From NCBI GenBank assembly GCA_051867815.1, contig JBJDZD010000157.1, forward strand, positions 1-23,364: 23,364 bases of DNA, given 5' to 3'. Every line of letters begins with the position of its first letter. The first letter of the stretch is position 1. Positions 8,031-15,451 of the stretch are shown in pieces. The position numbers and the translations under genes are program-made. The stretch comes from CAG-390 sp051867815. Its GTDB lineage: Bacteria > Bacillota > Clostridia > Oscillospirales > CAG-272. The notes beneath the pieces are model-generated. The model searched no databases and was not told where the DNA came from. It worked only from the letters and a program-made list of their open reading frames with translations.

Positions 8031-9326
8031 ATGAAAAAGGATGAATTTTTGATAAAACTTCGGGCAAACCTCATTGATCACGGCGTTTCGGAAGAAACCG
8101 CCGATAAAGAGACAGAGGCAGTCCGAGTTTATCTCAGCGAATCAAATATGGACGAGGTCGATATTTCGGTCGAGGTCATGGCAGATGGCATCATTTCGGT
8201 TCTGGACGACAGCACCGAGAAAGAGATGACGATTCCCGTTGCTGTTTCCGACGAGCCTGAAACCGAAAGCGTTTCCGATGAATTCAGCGCCGCCATAGCG
8301 CATATTAACGGCGAGAGCACTCCCGGCGAGACGGATGAGAACGCAGCCGAAGCGGAGGAAACCGCGGAAGCTCCTGCCACAGCCATACCCGTTTTTATCG
8401 ATCCCGAAGCCGAGGGTGGCAATGGCGAGGAGAGCGAGAATATTGACCCTGAATTTCTCTTGGCACTTGAAAACGATCTCATAAGTGCCGAGCCGACGGA
8501 AGAGCCGGTAACGGAGGGCGCAAATGCTTTCCACGAAGCTCCCCTCGAAGTTCCCGAAGAACCGCAGGAGAACGGCACGGAAAGCTTGGAAGAACCCGGC
8601 GAGCCTTGCGAAGTCGCGGAAACCGCCGAGGGAACTACCGAACCGATCGACGAAGTTCCCGAACCGATCGGGGAAACTCCCGATGACCCCGTCGAGGAGC
8701 TTGAAGCGGTATTCTCGGATGAGATTCCCCCACAGCCGCAACCCCACAACGAGCCTGTCGCTCCCGCCCCCGTACCTGTTGAAGACGAGGAAGAAGCGGA
8801 GATCGAAGAGTTTATTCCCCTTGACAAGAAGAGAAGAATGAAGAACACACCATCCAAGTCACAAAGCAAAACAAGCGGCAACGCAGGTAATAAGACCGCC
8901 GCACGGGGCGGCACGAACGATTGGCTCTATATCGCGCTTCTCGTGGTCACCATACCGCTTGCAATAGCGCTAGTACTCGTTGCATTTGTCCTCTATCTCG
9001 GATTCTGGGTACTGCTGGCGCTTGCAATGATAGGCTGTATTGCCGCACTCATCGTGTTCGTGACTCTCGGCTCGATCGTTGCCCTTGTCGGCATCGTTTA
9101 CGGCGTTGTCCAGCTTATAACGGGCATGACCCCCGTAGGTCTGTTTGAAATCGGACTCGGCATCGTGGTCGGTGCGGTGGTCATGTGCATCGGCATTCTC
9201 GTTTACAATTTCGCCGTCAGGTTTATCCCGTTCGGCATGAAATTGCTCGCAAAACTGTTCCGCACCGGCTTCCGCGCCCTCAGAAGCGGATATCAATCCC
9301 TGAAAGGAGCAATAGACAGCTTATGA
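8031..9326 (+). CDS. HAAS/DUF1700-like membrane protein with long acidic linker
   Basis: The 431-residue protein has three parts. Residues 1-60 (MKKDEFLIKLRANLIDHGVSE and on) resemble the small helical HAAS/DUF1700 domain. Residues of about 65-260 form a low-complexity linker very rich in Glu and Pro. A basic patch (about 263-295) then precedes four or so membrane segments (about 298-395), and the tail is basic. In known operons such proteins pair with DUF4097 proteins and a PadR-type repressor. Here the DUF4097 partner follows with an ATGA overlap, but no PadR gene is present. The basic patch before the first membrane span suggests that the acidic linker is cytoplasmic. The family assignment rests on the N-terminal pattern, topology and partner, so it is moderate. 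The size of the acidic insert is unusual to my eye. Confidence 0.7.
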   Translation: MKKDEFLIKLRANLIDHGVSEETADKETEAVRVYLSESNMDEVDISVEVMADGIISVLDDSTEKEMTIPVAVSDEPETESVSDEFSAAIAHINGESTPGETDENAAEAEETAEAPATAIPVFIDPEAEGGNGEESENIDPEFLLALENDLISAEPTEEPVTEGANAFHEAPLEVPEEPQENGTESLEEPGEPCEVAETAEGTTEPIDEVPEPIGETPDDPVEELEAVFSDEIPPQPQPHNEPVAPAPVPVEDEEEAEIEEFIPLDKKRRMKNTPSKSQSKTSGNAGNKTAARGGTNDWLYIALLVVTIPLAIALVLVAFVLYLGFWVLLALAMIGCIAALIVFVTLGSIVALVGIVYGVVQLITGMTPVGLFEIGLGIVVGAVVMCIGILVYNFAVRFIPFGMKLLAKLFRTGFRALRSGYQSLKGAIDSL

Positions 9327-10411
9327 AACCAACCTCAGTCATATTTCTCATAGTGTCCGTTTTGCTTGCATGCGTAGGCGTCCTGCTTTGCATCACGGCA
9401 TCGTCTCTTGCCACGGAGCAGGGAATCGGTCTGTTCACGCAGACCGGCGACGCCGACGACAACTACGTAACGACCGAAACCTTCACCGAAGAAGACCTAA
9501 GAAAGATCGTCGTTAAGGCGAGTGACGTCAGCGTCAACGTTATCGGTGGGGCAGAGGAGAGCAAGATAGAGCTTGTTAACTTCCTCAATAACTCCTACTC
9601 CATCCAGTCCGGCCGTTCCACGCTTCACATCTCGGACAACGCCGGAATTACCGGATTTATAGATCTTGAGAATTTCAAGATCAACTTCAACGGCTTCCGC
9701 GATTATCTGCATTATATTTCCGATTTCCTTTCCGGTAACGACAAAAAGGAAAAGGTCATCAATATTTATCTTACCGATGAAGCGGATCTCGTCAATTTCA
9801 ATATAACCGTCGGCGACGGCGATATTACGGTATCGAACGTGTCAACGGATTGTGACTACCGAATTCTGCTTGATAACGGCGTCGTCGATATCGGCGGTGT
9901 CACCACCGGCTCCTCGATTCAGATCGAGTCAACCGAAAGCTCCAATATTAAGATAAACGCTACCGCCGCTGACGAGCTGCACATAACCTCTCCTAAGAGC
10001 GAGTGCTTTATCGAAATCACCGATTTCACATTTACCCGTGCAATGTATATCGAAGCAAAGTCGGGCGATATTCTTTATGACAGAGTCGAGAGTGACTTTG
10101 CCGGACTTGATGTAAGGCTTTCGGCAGAGGGCAATACCGTAACTGTGTTCGGCGAAATCTACCCCAATGAATTCGTGGAGCTGAACGCATCAACTGACGG
10201 CACGGAGACCGAACCGCCTGCCGACGATGAAACGGAACCCAACGACCCCGACGCCGTACCCGGCGACGATGAAACCACCGAAGGCGGCGAGGAAACCGAA
10301 GCGCCGGAGGATATTGGCAATATCGACGACGAGCAGACAAACAGCGGTCTGACCATCCCCGCCAACTCCATAACCATTATAATCGCCGACGGCAATATTG
10401 AAGTCAAATAA
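9323..10411 (+). CDS. DUF4097-type membrane-anchored beta-repeat protein
   Basis: The ATG at 9323 overlaps the previous stop (ATGA), with AAAGGAG 14 bases upstream, giving 362 residues. A long in-frame extension upstream of it merely reads through the preceding gene. Residues 5-28 form one hydrophobic segment, a signal anchor, so the rest should be outside the membrane. Residues of about 60-290 have the alternating short beta-strand pattern of DUF4097 (for example ITVGDGDITVSNV, YIEAKSGDILYD). An acidic Thr/Glu/Pro-rich stretch (about 292-341) follows, then a final beta strand ending IADGNIEVK. It is expected to act with the upstream HAAS-like protein, perhaps in envelope sensing, but the function of this family is not settled. 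The two-way terminator at 10417-10449 follows. Confidence 0.75.
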   Translation: MKPTSVIFLIVSVLLACVGVLLCITASSLATEQGIGLFTQTGDADDNYVTTETFTEEDLRKIVVKASDVSVNVIGGAEESKIELVNFLNNSYSIQSGRSTLHISDNAGITGFIDLENFKINFNGFRDYLHYISDFLSGNDKKEKVINIYLTDEADLVNFNITVGDGDITVSNVSTDCDYRILLDNGVVDIGGVTTGSSIQIESTESSNIKINATAADELHITSPKSECFIEITDFTFTRAMYIEAKSGDILYDRVESDFAGLDVRLSAEGNTVTVFGEIYPNEFVELNASTDGTETEPPADDETEPNDPDAVPGDDETTEGGEETEAPEDIGNIDDEQTNSGLTIPANSITIIIADGNIEVK

Positions 10412-10416
10412 ATTAA

Positions 10417-10449
10417 AAAATCACCGCGAGCTGCCCTCGCGGTGATTTT
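10417..10449. terminator. Two-way intrinsic terminator between the DUF4097 gene and ychF
   Basis: A perfect 14-bp stem, AAAATCACCGCGAG / CTCGCGGTGATTTT, has a 5-base loop (CTGCC). Runs of A on the left and T on the right provide a U tract in both directions, so it can end both convergent genes. Confidence 0.9.
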
Positions 10450-10462
10450 CATATTACATATG

Positions 10463-11557
10463 TTATACGTTGAAGCGGAAGAGGGTAACGTCGCCGTCCT
10501 TCATGACGTAGTCCTTGCCCTCGCTGCGAACAAGTCCGGCTTCCTTTGCCGCCGCCATGCTTCCCATACGCATCAGGTCGTCAAATGCAACTATCTCGGC
10601 GCGTATGAAGCCACGCTCGAAGTCGCTGTGTATCTTGCCTGCCGCAGCGGGCGCTCGCGTGCCCTTGGTGATTGTCCAGGCGCGTACCTCCTTGGGACCC
10701 GCTGTGAGAAAACTGATAAGGCCGAGCAGTTCGTAGCCTGCGCGGATGAGCCTGTTAAGGCCGGATTCGCTAAGCCCCATATCCTCAAGAAACATCTGCT
10801 TCTCCTCACCCTCAAGCTCCGCAAGCTCCGCCTCAAGTCCTCCGCAAATGGAAACGATTCCGGAGTTTTCGCTCGCCGCAAACTCCTTGAGAGCTGAGTA
10901 ATGGGGATTGGAAACGGGATCGGGGTCAAGGCTGTTCTCGTCAACGTTCGCAACGTAGATGACCGGCTTTGCGCTCAGCAGAGGTATGTCCGCAAGCATG
11001 GCGCGCTCGTCGTCGTTCATGTCGATCGCGCGTGCGGATTTACCCTCGCCGAGATGAGCGATGAGCCGCTCAAGGAATGCTACCTCGGGCGCGAGCGATT
11101 TGTCCGCCTTCATTGCCTTGCGCGTTCTGTCAAGCCTGCGCTCGGCAATTTCAATATCGGAAAGTATCAGCTCGTAGTTGATCGTTTCAACGTCCGATAT
11201 CGGATTGACGCGACCGTCAACGTGGATGATATTGTCGTCATCAAAGCAACGAACAACGTGCAGAATGGCGTCGCACTCGCGTATGTGGGAGAGGAATTTG
11301 TTTCCGAGACCCTCGCCCTGCGATGCGCCCTTGACAAGTCCCGCAATGTCAAAGAATTCAACCGTTGCCGGTGTGTACTTTTCAGGCGAGTACATTTCCG
11401 CAAGCGCGTCAAGTCTTGGGTCCGGAACCGCAACCACCCCTACGTTGGGTTCTATCGTGCAGAAGGGGTAGTTTGCCGAGTCCGCACCTCCGCCGCAAAG
11501 GGCGTTAAAAAGCGTACTTTTGCCCACATTGGGCAGTCCTACTATACCAAGTTTCAT
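10463..11557 (-). CDS. ychF: Redox-regulated ATPase YchF (OLA1/Obg family)
   Basis: YchF is a universally conserved P-loop NTPase that binds ribosomes and prefers ATP to GTP. The 364 residues are full length. G1 is GLPNVGKST (7-15), G3 is DIAGL (70-74) and the G4 position reads NVDE (204-207), the NxxE form that explains ATP use in this family. The C-terminal TGS-like domain (about 280-364, with GPKEVRAWTI and a final KDGDVTLFRFNV) is intact. A GGAG lies upstream of the ATG, and its own promoter is at 11592-11620. It is convergent with the DUF4097 gene and transcribed alone. Confidence 0.97.
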   Translation of the reverse strand: MKLGIVGLPNVGKSTLFNALCGGGADSANYPFCTIEPNVGVVAVPDPRLDALAEMYSPEKYTPATVEFFDIAGLVKGASQGEGLGNKFLSHIRECDAILHVVRCFDDDNIIHVDGRVNPISDVETINYELILSDIEIAERRLDRTRKAMKADKSLAPEVAFLERLIAHLGEGKSARAIDMNDDERAMLADIPLLSAKPVIYVANVDENSLDPDPVSNPHYSALKEFAASENSGIVSICGGLEAELAELEGEEKQMFLEDMGLSESGLNRLIRAGYELLGLISFLTAGPKEVRAWTITKGTRAPAAAGKIHSDFERGFIRAEIVAFDDLMRMGSMAAAKEAGLVRSEGKDYVMKDGDVTLFRFNV

Positions 11558-11591
11558 TTGTTTCTCCGTGAATTAATATAATATCATTACT

Positions 11592-11620
11592 ATTATATAA
11601 TAAAATTGTGAAGATTTCAA
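11592..11620 (-). promoter_or_regulatory. Promoter of ychF
   Basis: On the minus strand TTGAAA (11620-11615) and TATAAT (11597-11592) are separated by exactly 17 bases. Predicted initiation is near 11585, about 28 bases before the ychF start codon. Confidence 0.75.
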
Positions 11621-11657
11621 GTGTAAGTGTAAAATATCATAAAAAAAGGAGAAAATT

Positions 11658-11714
11658 ATGAACATTTTTTTCAAAAAGGACTTTGCAAAACCGAAATTAT
11701 GTGATATAATATAG
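11658..11714 (+). CDS. Possible 18-residue leader ORF before the response regulator
   Basis: AAAAGGAG (11645-11652) lies 5 bases before an ATG that opens a frame of 18 codons (MNIFFKKDFAKPKLCDII) ending in TAG. A plus-strand promoter could lie at 11573-11601 (TTAATA, 17 bases, TATAAT). The ORF ends inside the -10 box of the response regulator promoter. Codons are A/T-rich. It may simply be a chance ORF in A-rich intergenic DNA; the binding site is its only real support. Confidence 0.25.
   Translation: MNIFFKKDFAKPKLCDII
11682..11710 (+). promoter_or_regulatory. Promoter of the two-component/HtrA operon
   Basis: TATAAT (11705-11710) is preceded by TGA, an extended -10. The -35 region reads TTTGCA (11682-11687) at 17 bases, or TTGCAA at 16. 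Initiation near 11717 would leave a leader of about 77 bases, ending in a strong AGGAGG site before the ATG at 11794. Confidence 0.65.
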
Positions 11715-11793
11715 TGGAAAGTATAAAATTGCCGTTTTATGTCCGCGGATGGGAGGAACGGTAGACTATGAGAAACATATTTAGGAGGAAAAA

Positions 11794-12486
11794 ATGTACA
11801 CAAAAATTCTCGTTGTCGACGATGACAGCTATATTTGCGATCTGCTTAAGACTTCTCTTGAGAAAGAAGGTTACGAAGTACGCACGGCGCCTGACGGCTA
11901 TCAGGCTATAGACGTGTTCAAGAAGTACGAGCCGGATCTTGTTCTCCTTGACATTATGCTTCCCGGCAAGAACGGTAAGGACGTATGCACGGAGCTGCGC
12001 AAGTTCACGAACAAGCCCATCATTATGATCACCGCAAAGGGTGAGGTAGTCGATAAGGTCGTATGCCTTGAGCTTGGAGCGGACGACTTCGTCGTTAAGC
12101 CCTTTGATATGAGCGAGCTTTTCGCACGCATCAAGGCAGTGCTTCGCCGTTGCAACACGCACAGCGATCCCGATGACGATGAGGTCATTAAGTTTGAAAA
12201 TATCGAAATCAGCAAGCAGAAGTATGAGCTGAAGCTGAATGGCAAGAGCGTTGACATTCCCCCCAAGGAGTTGGAGCTTCTTTACTTCCTGGCATCGAAC
12301 TATAATCGCGTGTTCACAAGAGATCAGCTCCTCGATAAGGTTTGGGGCTTTGATTACCTCGGCGACTCGCGCACGGTTGACGTTCACGTAAAGCGCCTCC
12401 GCGAGAAGCTTGAGGGCGTATCCGATAAATGGGTTCTTAAAACTGTTTGGGGCGTCGGCTACAAATTTGAACTGACCGGAAATTAA
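11794..12486 (+). CDS. OmpR/PhoB-family response regulator
   Basis: The 230-residue two-domain regulator has an N-terminal receiver domain (1-120) with the acidic cluster Asp9-Asp10-Asp11, the phosphoacceptor Asp53 in LLDIMLPG, Thr80 and Lys102 in VKPF. The C-terminal winged-helix DNA-binding domain (about 132-228) carries the patterns RDQLLDKVWGFDY and RTVDVHVKRLREKL, followed by VWGVGYKF. AGGAGG lies 7 bases before the ATG. The adjacent histidine kinase is the obvious partner, and an HtrA-like protease gene follows. By analogy with CssRS-htrA of Bacillus this suggests response to misfolded secreted protein or envelope stress, which is inference. A terminator-like hairpin separates it from the kinase gene. 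Confidence 0.96.
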   Translation: MYTKILVVDDDSYICDLLKTSLEKEGYEVRTAPDGYQAIDVFKKYEPDLVLLDIMLPGKNGKDVCTELRKFTNKPIIMITAKGEVVDKVVCLELGADDFVVKPFDMSELFARIKAVLRRCNTHSDPDDDEVIKFENIEISKQKYELKLNGKSVDIPPKELELLYFLASNYNRVFTRDQLLDKVWGFDYLGDSRTVDVHVKRLREKLEGVSDKWVLKTVWGVGYKFELTGN

Positions 12487-12497
12487 TTGCCAACGAC

Positions 12498-12529
12498 ATA
12501 CGCCCGGTGTTCCCGGGCGTATATTTTTT
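12498..12529 (+). terminator. Terminator-like hairpin between regulator and kinase genes
   Basis: The arms ATACGCCCGG (12498-12507) and CCGGGCGTAT (12513-12522) make a 10-bp GC-rich stem with a 5-base loop. One base later comes a run of six T (12524-12529). This has all the marks of an intrinsic terminator, yet it lies between co-directional partner genes with no clear promoter after it. It probably sets a lower kinase-to-regulator ratio through partial read-through. Confidence 0.8.
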
Positions 12530-12546
12530 AAGAAAGGGGAAGGACT

Positions 12547-14034
12547 ATGTTTAAGAGCATATATGTCAAATATATCGTTACCTTTATGGTAATAATCGTA
12601 ACCAGCCTTGTCCTTCTTCTCGGCATTATCGGTGCTCTGGTCGATGATTATTCGGAGACCTCAAAGAACGAGACCGTCGCGGCGGCGGCAAGCTCACTCG
12701 CAAACGGAATTCAGACGAAATTGCAGTCGTATTCCTCAAGCGGCCGCTTTGATACTTTCTGCGAATACTATGAAAAGGAAATCGAAACACAGATTGACAC
12801 CGTCAAGGCTATGGCCGGCTTCCCGGTTACCGTCTTTATTGCAAACAGCGACGGCCATATTCTCATCGCCCGTCCGGACGAGAATTGCAGTTATCAAAAC
12901 GGCTCGCAGATCCCCCGTTCGCTCATGAACGAGCTGAACAACGGCGTGGAGCTTTCGGTGCATAACAATTTGGAGGGGATTTTCGATACGCCGCACGTCG
13001 TAAGCGCAACACCCGTGTATCTGCGAAATCAATACGTTTGCGGCACGGTCATCGTCTGCTGTGAGATTGGTTCGATAGACGATTTTTCCGAGGTTTTGAT
13101 AAAAACGGTTTCAATATCGAGCCTTTGGGTAATGCTTGCGGCGCTTATTGCGATCTTTTTCATAAGCGAGCGCATCATCAGCCCTCTGCGCGCAATGAGC
13201 CAGGCGGCAAAGAGCTTCGCAAAGGGCGAGTTCAGTGTGCGAGTTCCCGTAGTCGGAAACGACGAGGTTGCTCAGCTTGCTTCAGCGTTCAATAATATGG
13301 CGCAAAACCTTGAGTCGCTTGACGAAATGAGAAACAATTTCATGTCCAGCGTCTCGCATGATATGCGCACGCCTATGACCACGATCTCCGGCTTTATCGA
13401 TTGCATCTTAAGCGGCGCAATTCCGCCGGAAAAGCACGAGTATTATCTCAAGATAATCCGTGACGAGGTGCTTAGGTTATCCCGTCTGGTTGCCAGCCTT
13501 CTCGATATCTCGCGCATCCAGGCAGGTGACCGTAAATTTGTTATGGCCCCCTTTGACATCTGCGAAATGGGAAGGCAGATACTCATTTCATTTGAGCAGA
13601 AGATAGATAAAAAACGCCTCGAGGTCGAGTTTGAATGTGACGACGACAATATGTTCGTAACGGGCGACCACGATGCAATCTATCAAATTTTCTACAATAT
13701 AACCGATAACGCCGTTAAATTTGCCCGTGATGAGGGAATACTCAAGCTGTCGATTACCCGTGTCGACAAAAAGGCCAAGGTCTCCGTCTACAACGAGGGC
13801 GACGGCATCCCCTACGAAGACCAACCCTACATCTTTGAGAGATTCTATAAGAGCGACCGAAGCCGCGGCAAGGATAAAACGGGCGTAGGCCTCGGCATGT
13901 TTATAGCAAAAACAATAATTGAAGCACACAATGAGGAAATTGCTCTTGAGAGCGAACCCGGAAAGTATTGTGAGTTCCACTTTACAATGCCGATAACTCC
14001 CGATGCAAAAATACCTCGCCAAACTCGTGAATGA
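12547..14034 (+). CDS. Membrane sensor histidine kinase (HAMP-HisKA-HATPase)
   Basis: The 495-residue kinase has a first membrane span (about 9-32), an extracytoplasmic sensor of about 150 residues (33-185) with a PAS/Cache-like look (FIANSDGHILIA; VVSATPVYL), a second span (about 188-210), a HAMP linker (about 211-262), a dimerisation domain with phosphoacceptor His271 in SVSHDMRTPM, and an ATPase domain. That domain shows the N box (IFYNITDNAV, Asn384/Asn388), the G1 motif GDGIP (418-422) and the G2 motif TGVGLGMF. GGGGAAGG precedes the ATG. The partner regulator lies upstream beyond a terminator-like hairpin; the HtrA-like gene starts within 10 bases downstream. The sensor domain type is inferred from pattern only, and the ligand is unknown. 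Confidence 0.95.
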   Translation: MFKSIYVKYIVTFMVIIVTSLVLLLGIIGALVDDYSETSKNETVAAAASSLANGIQTKLQSYSSSGRFDTFCEYYEKEIETQIDTVKAMAGFPVTVFIANSDGHILIARPDENCSYQNGSQIPRSLMNELNNGVELSVHNNLEGIFDTPHVVSATPVYLRNQYVCGTVIVCCEIGSIDDFSEVLIKTVSISSLWVMLAALIAIFFISERIISPLRAMSQAAKSFAKGEFSVRVPVVGNDEVAQLASAFNNMAQNLESLDEMRNNFMSSVSHDMRTPMTTISGFIDCILSGAIPPEKHEYYLKIIRDEVLRLSRLVASLLDISRIQAGDRKFVMAPFDICEMGRQILISFEQKIDKKRLEVEFECDDDNMFVTGDHDAIYQIFYNITDNAVKFARDEGILKLSITRVDKKAKVSVYNEGDGIPYEDQPYIFERFYKSDRSRGKDKTGVGLGMFIAKTIIEAHNEEIALESEPGKYCEFHFTMPITPDAKIPRQTRE

Positions 14035-14043
14035 GGAATGAAA

Positions 14044-15411
14044 ATGGACGAACTCAATATCAATAAAAATATCGCAGGCGACGAGCCTGTTTCACAAACA
14101 ACCGCAAATACCGATTTGCCCGCCGATCCTGCAGAACAACACGAACAGATCGAGCAACAATCCGAACAACAGTCCGAAGCACAGCCCGAAGCACAGCCCG
14201 AAGTGCAACCCGAAGTGCAACCCGAAGCACAGCCCGAAGATAACTCCGAGCCTGCAAAGGAGCCGGCACATGTGGAAAAGCCGCTTTGGAGCTTCTCCGC
14301 TCAAGCGGCGGCGGATAGGGAAGCCGCAAAGAGGTCCGGAAGGCGCGGCGCGCTTGTTTACGCCGTCATCATGACCGCACTTTTTGCCGTATGCTTCTCC
14401 ATGCTCATTGCTCTGCTTGTCACCGGCTTTGGCAGTGAAGGAAACGACCGCCCACCCATCGAGATCAGCTCATCGGGCGTTGCCGACCTCGTTGACAACG
14501 TAATTGACGGCGTCGTCACCGTATATGTGACCGCAGACGAAGGTTATGGCTTCGGTTCCGGCTTCGTTTACACTGACGACGGCTACATCATCACGAACTA
14601 CCACGTCATTGACGGAGCACAAAAGATTTACGTTCTCCTTTATGACGGCAGGGAGCTTGATGCGGAGCTTATAGACGGCGATGAGCTTTCCGATGTTGCC
14701 GTCATCCACGTCACCGGATTGAATATACCCAAACTCCACGTAGGCGATTCCGACGAGCTTCGTGTCGGTGAGACGGTAGTTGCCATCGGTACTCCCGTAA
14801 ATCTCGAATTTGCCGGAACGACAACGCAGGGCATCATTTCCGGTCTTAATCGAAAGGTTCAGCTCTTCAACGATGCCGGACTTCTTGAAAAGACCATGTA
14901 TTTGATACAAACGGATACTAAGCTCAATCACGGTAACTCCGGCGGTCCCCTGTTCAATATGCAGGGTGAGGTCATAGGAATCAACACTCTTAAGCATATG
15001 AATCTTGACACCGGCGACGAGATGGGCTTTGCCATTCCGATAAACGATGTCGTCTCGATTGCCGACGATATTATTGAGGACGGCAAGTATTCCGGCAATA
15101 AGGGCAGTGCCACCCAGGGCGTTCAGCTCGGCATCACCTGCGGTACCGTTTATAAAGACGAGCAAATTCAGCTTACGGACGGCACCTACATTACCCCCGG
15201 CGCGGACGGCGTTATGGTCAATGGATTTACCGAAAATTCGGTATGCAAGGATGTACTTGAACTTTACGATATTATTCTGTCCATTGACGGCGTTCCAACG
15301 CCGAATATCAACATTATGCGCTCCGAACTTTACAGCCATAAGGTGGGCGATACGGTAACTCTTGAGGTCTACCGTGATGGCCGCATTATTACAGTGGATA
15401 TTACCCTTTGA
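14044..15411 (+). CDS. Membrane-anchored HtrA/DegP-like serine protease with PDZ domain
   Basis: The 455-residue protease has a Gln/Glu/Pro-rich N-terminal tail (about 20-75), one membrane span (about 102-128), a trypsin-like domain with the triad His187 (NYHVID), Asp217 (SDVAVI) and Ser299 (HGNSGGPLF), and one C-terminal PDZ domain (about 355-455, ending in a SHKVGDTVTLEVYRDG block). The N-tail should be cytoplasmic and the protease outside. I prefer the ATG at 14044 to the one at 14038: GAGG (14033-14036) lies only 1 base before 14038 but 7 before 14044. It directly follows the kinase gene, so it is probably a target or feedback partner of the two-component system. HtrA proteins degrade misfolded exported proteins. 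The repetitive N-tail is a local oddity. Confidence 0.93.
   Translation: MDELNINKNIAGDEPVSQTTANTDLPADPAEQHEQIEQQSEQQSEAQPEAQPEVQPEVQPEAQPEDNSEPAKEPAHVEKPLWSFSAQAAADREAAKRSGRRGALVYAVIMTALFAVCFSMLIALLVTGFGSEGNDRPPIEISSSGVADLVDNVIDGVVTVYVTADEGYGFGSGFVYTDDGYIITNYHVIDGAQKIYVLLYDGRELDAELIDGDELSDVAVIHVTGLNIPKLHVGDSDELRVGETVVAIGTPVNLEFAGTTTQGIISGLNRKVQLFNDAGLLEKTMYLIQTDTKLNHGNSGGPLFNMQGEVIGINTLKHMNLDTGDEMGFAIPINDVVSIADDIIEDGKYSGNKGSATQGVQLGITCGTVYKDEQIQLTDGTYITPGADGVMVNGFTENSVCKDVLELYDIILSIDGVPTPNINIMRSELYSHKVGDTVTLEVYRDGRIITVDITL
14176..14235 (+). repeat. 12-bp in-frame tandem repeat encoding QPEA/QPEV units
   Basis: Five 12-base units of the type GAAGCACAGCCC or GAAGTGCAACCC follow one another. 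Two degenerate units (GAGCAACAATCC, GAACAACAGTCC) precede them from 14152. The unit is a multiple of three, so copy-number change would lengthen or shorten the cytoplasmic tail of the protease without a frameshift. Confidence 0.85.
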
Positions 15412-15417
15412 TCAAAG

Positions 15418-15448
15418 AAATCCGCAGAGATCGAATCTCTGCGGATTT
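15418..15448. terminator. Two-way intrinsic terminator between the htrA-like and mutS-like genes
   Basis: A perfect 14-bp stem, AAATCCGCAGAGAT / ATCTCTGCGGATTT, encloses a 3-base loop (CGA). It sits between two convergent stop codons, at 15411 and 15452. The T tracts are short in each direction. Confidence 0.85.
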
Positions 15449-15451
15449 GCT

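Noticed and set aside
9185..9322. Longer N-terminus for the DUF4097 protein
   Set aside because: The extension overlaps the coding region of the HAAS-like gene in another frame; the ATG at 9323 gives a clean signal anchor and a coupled start.
14152..14235. Short tandem repeats as a CRISPR array
   Set aside because: The 12-base units are contiguous with no spacers and lie in frame within a protease gene.
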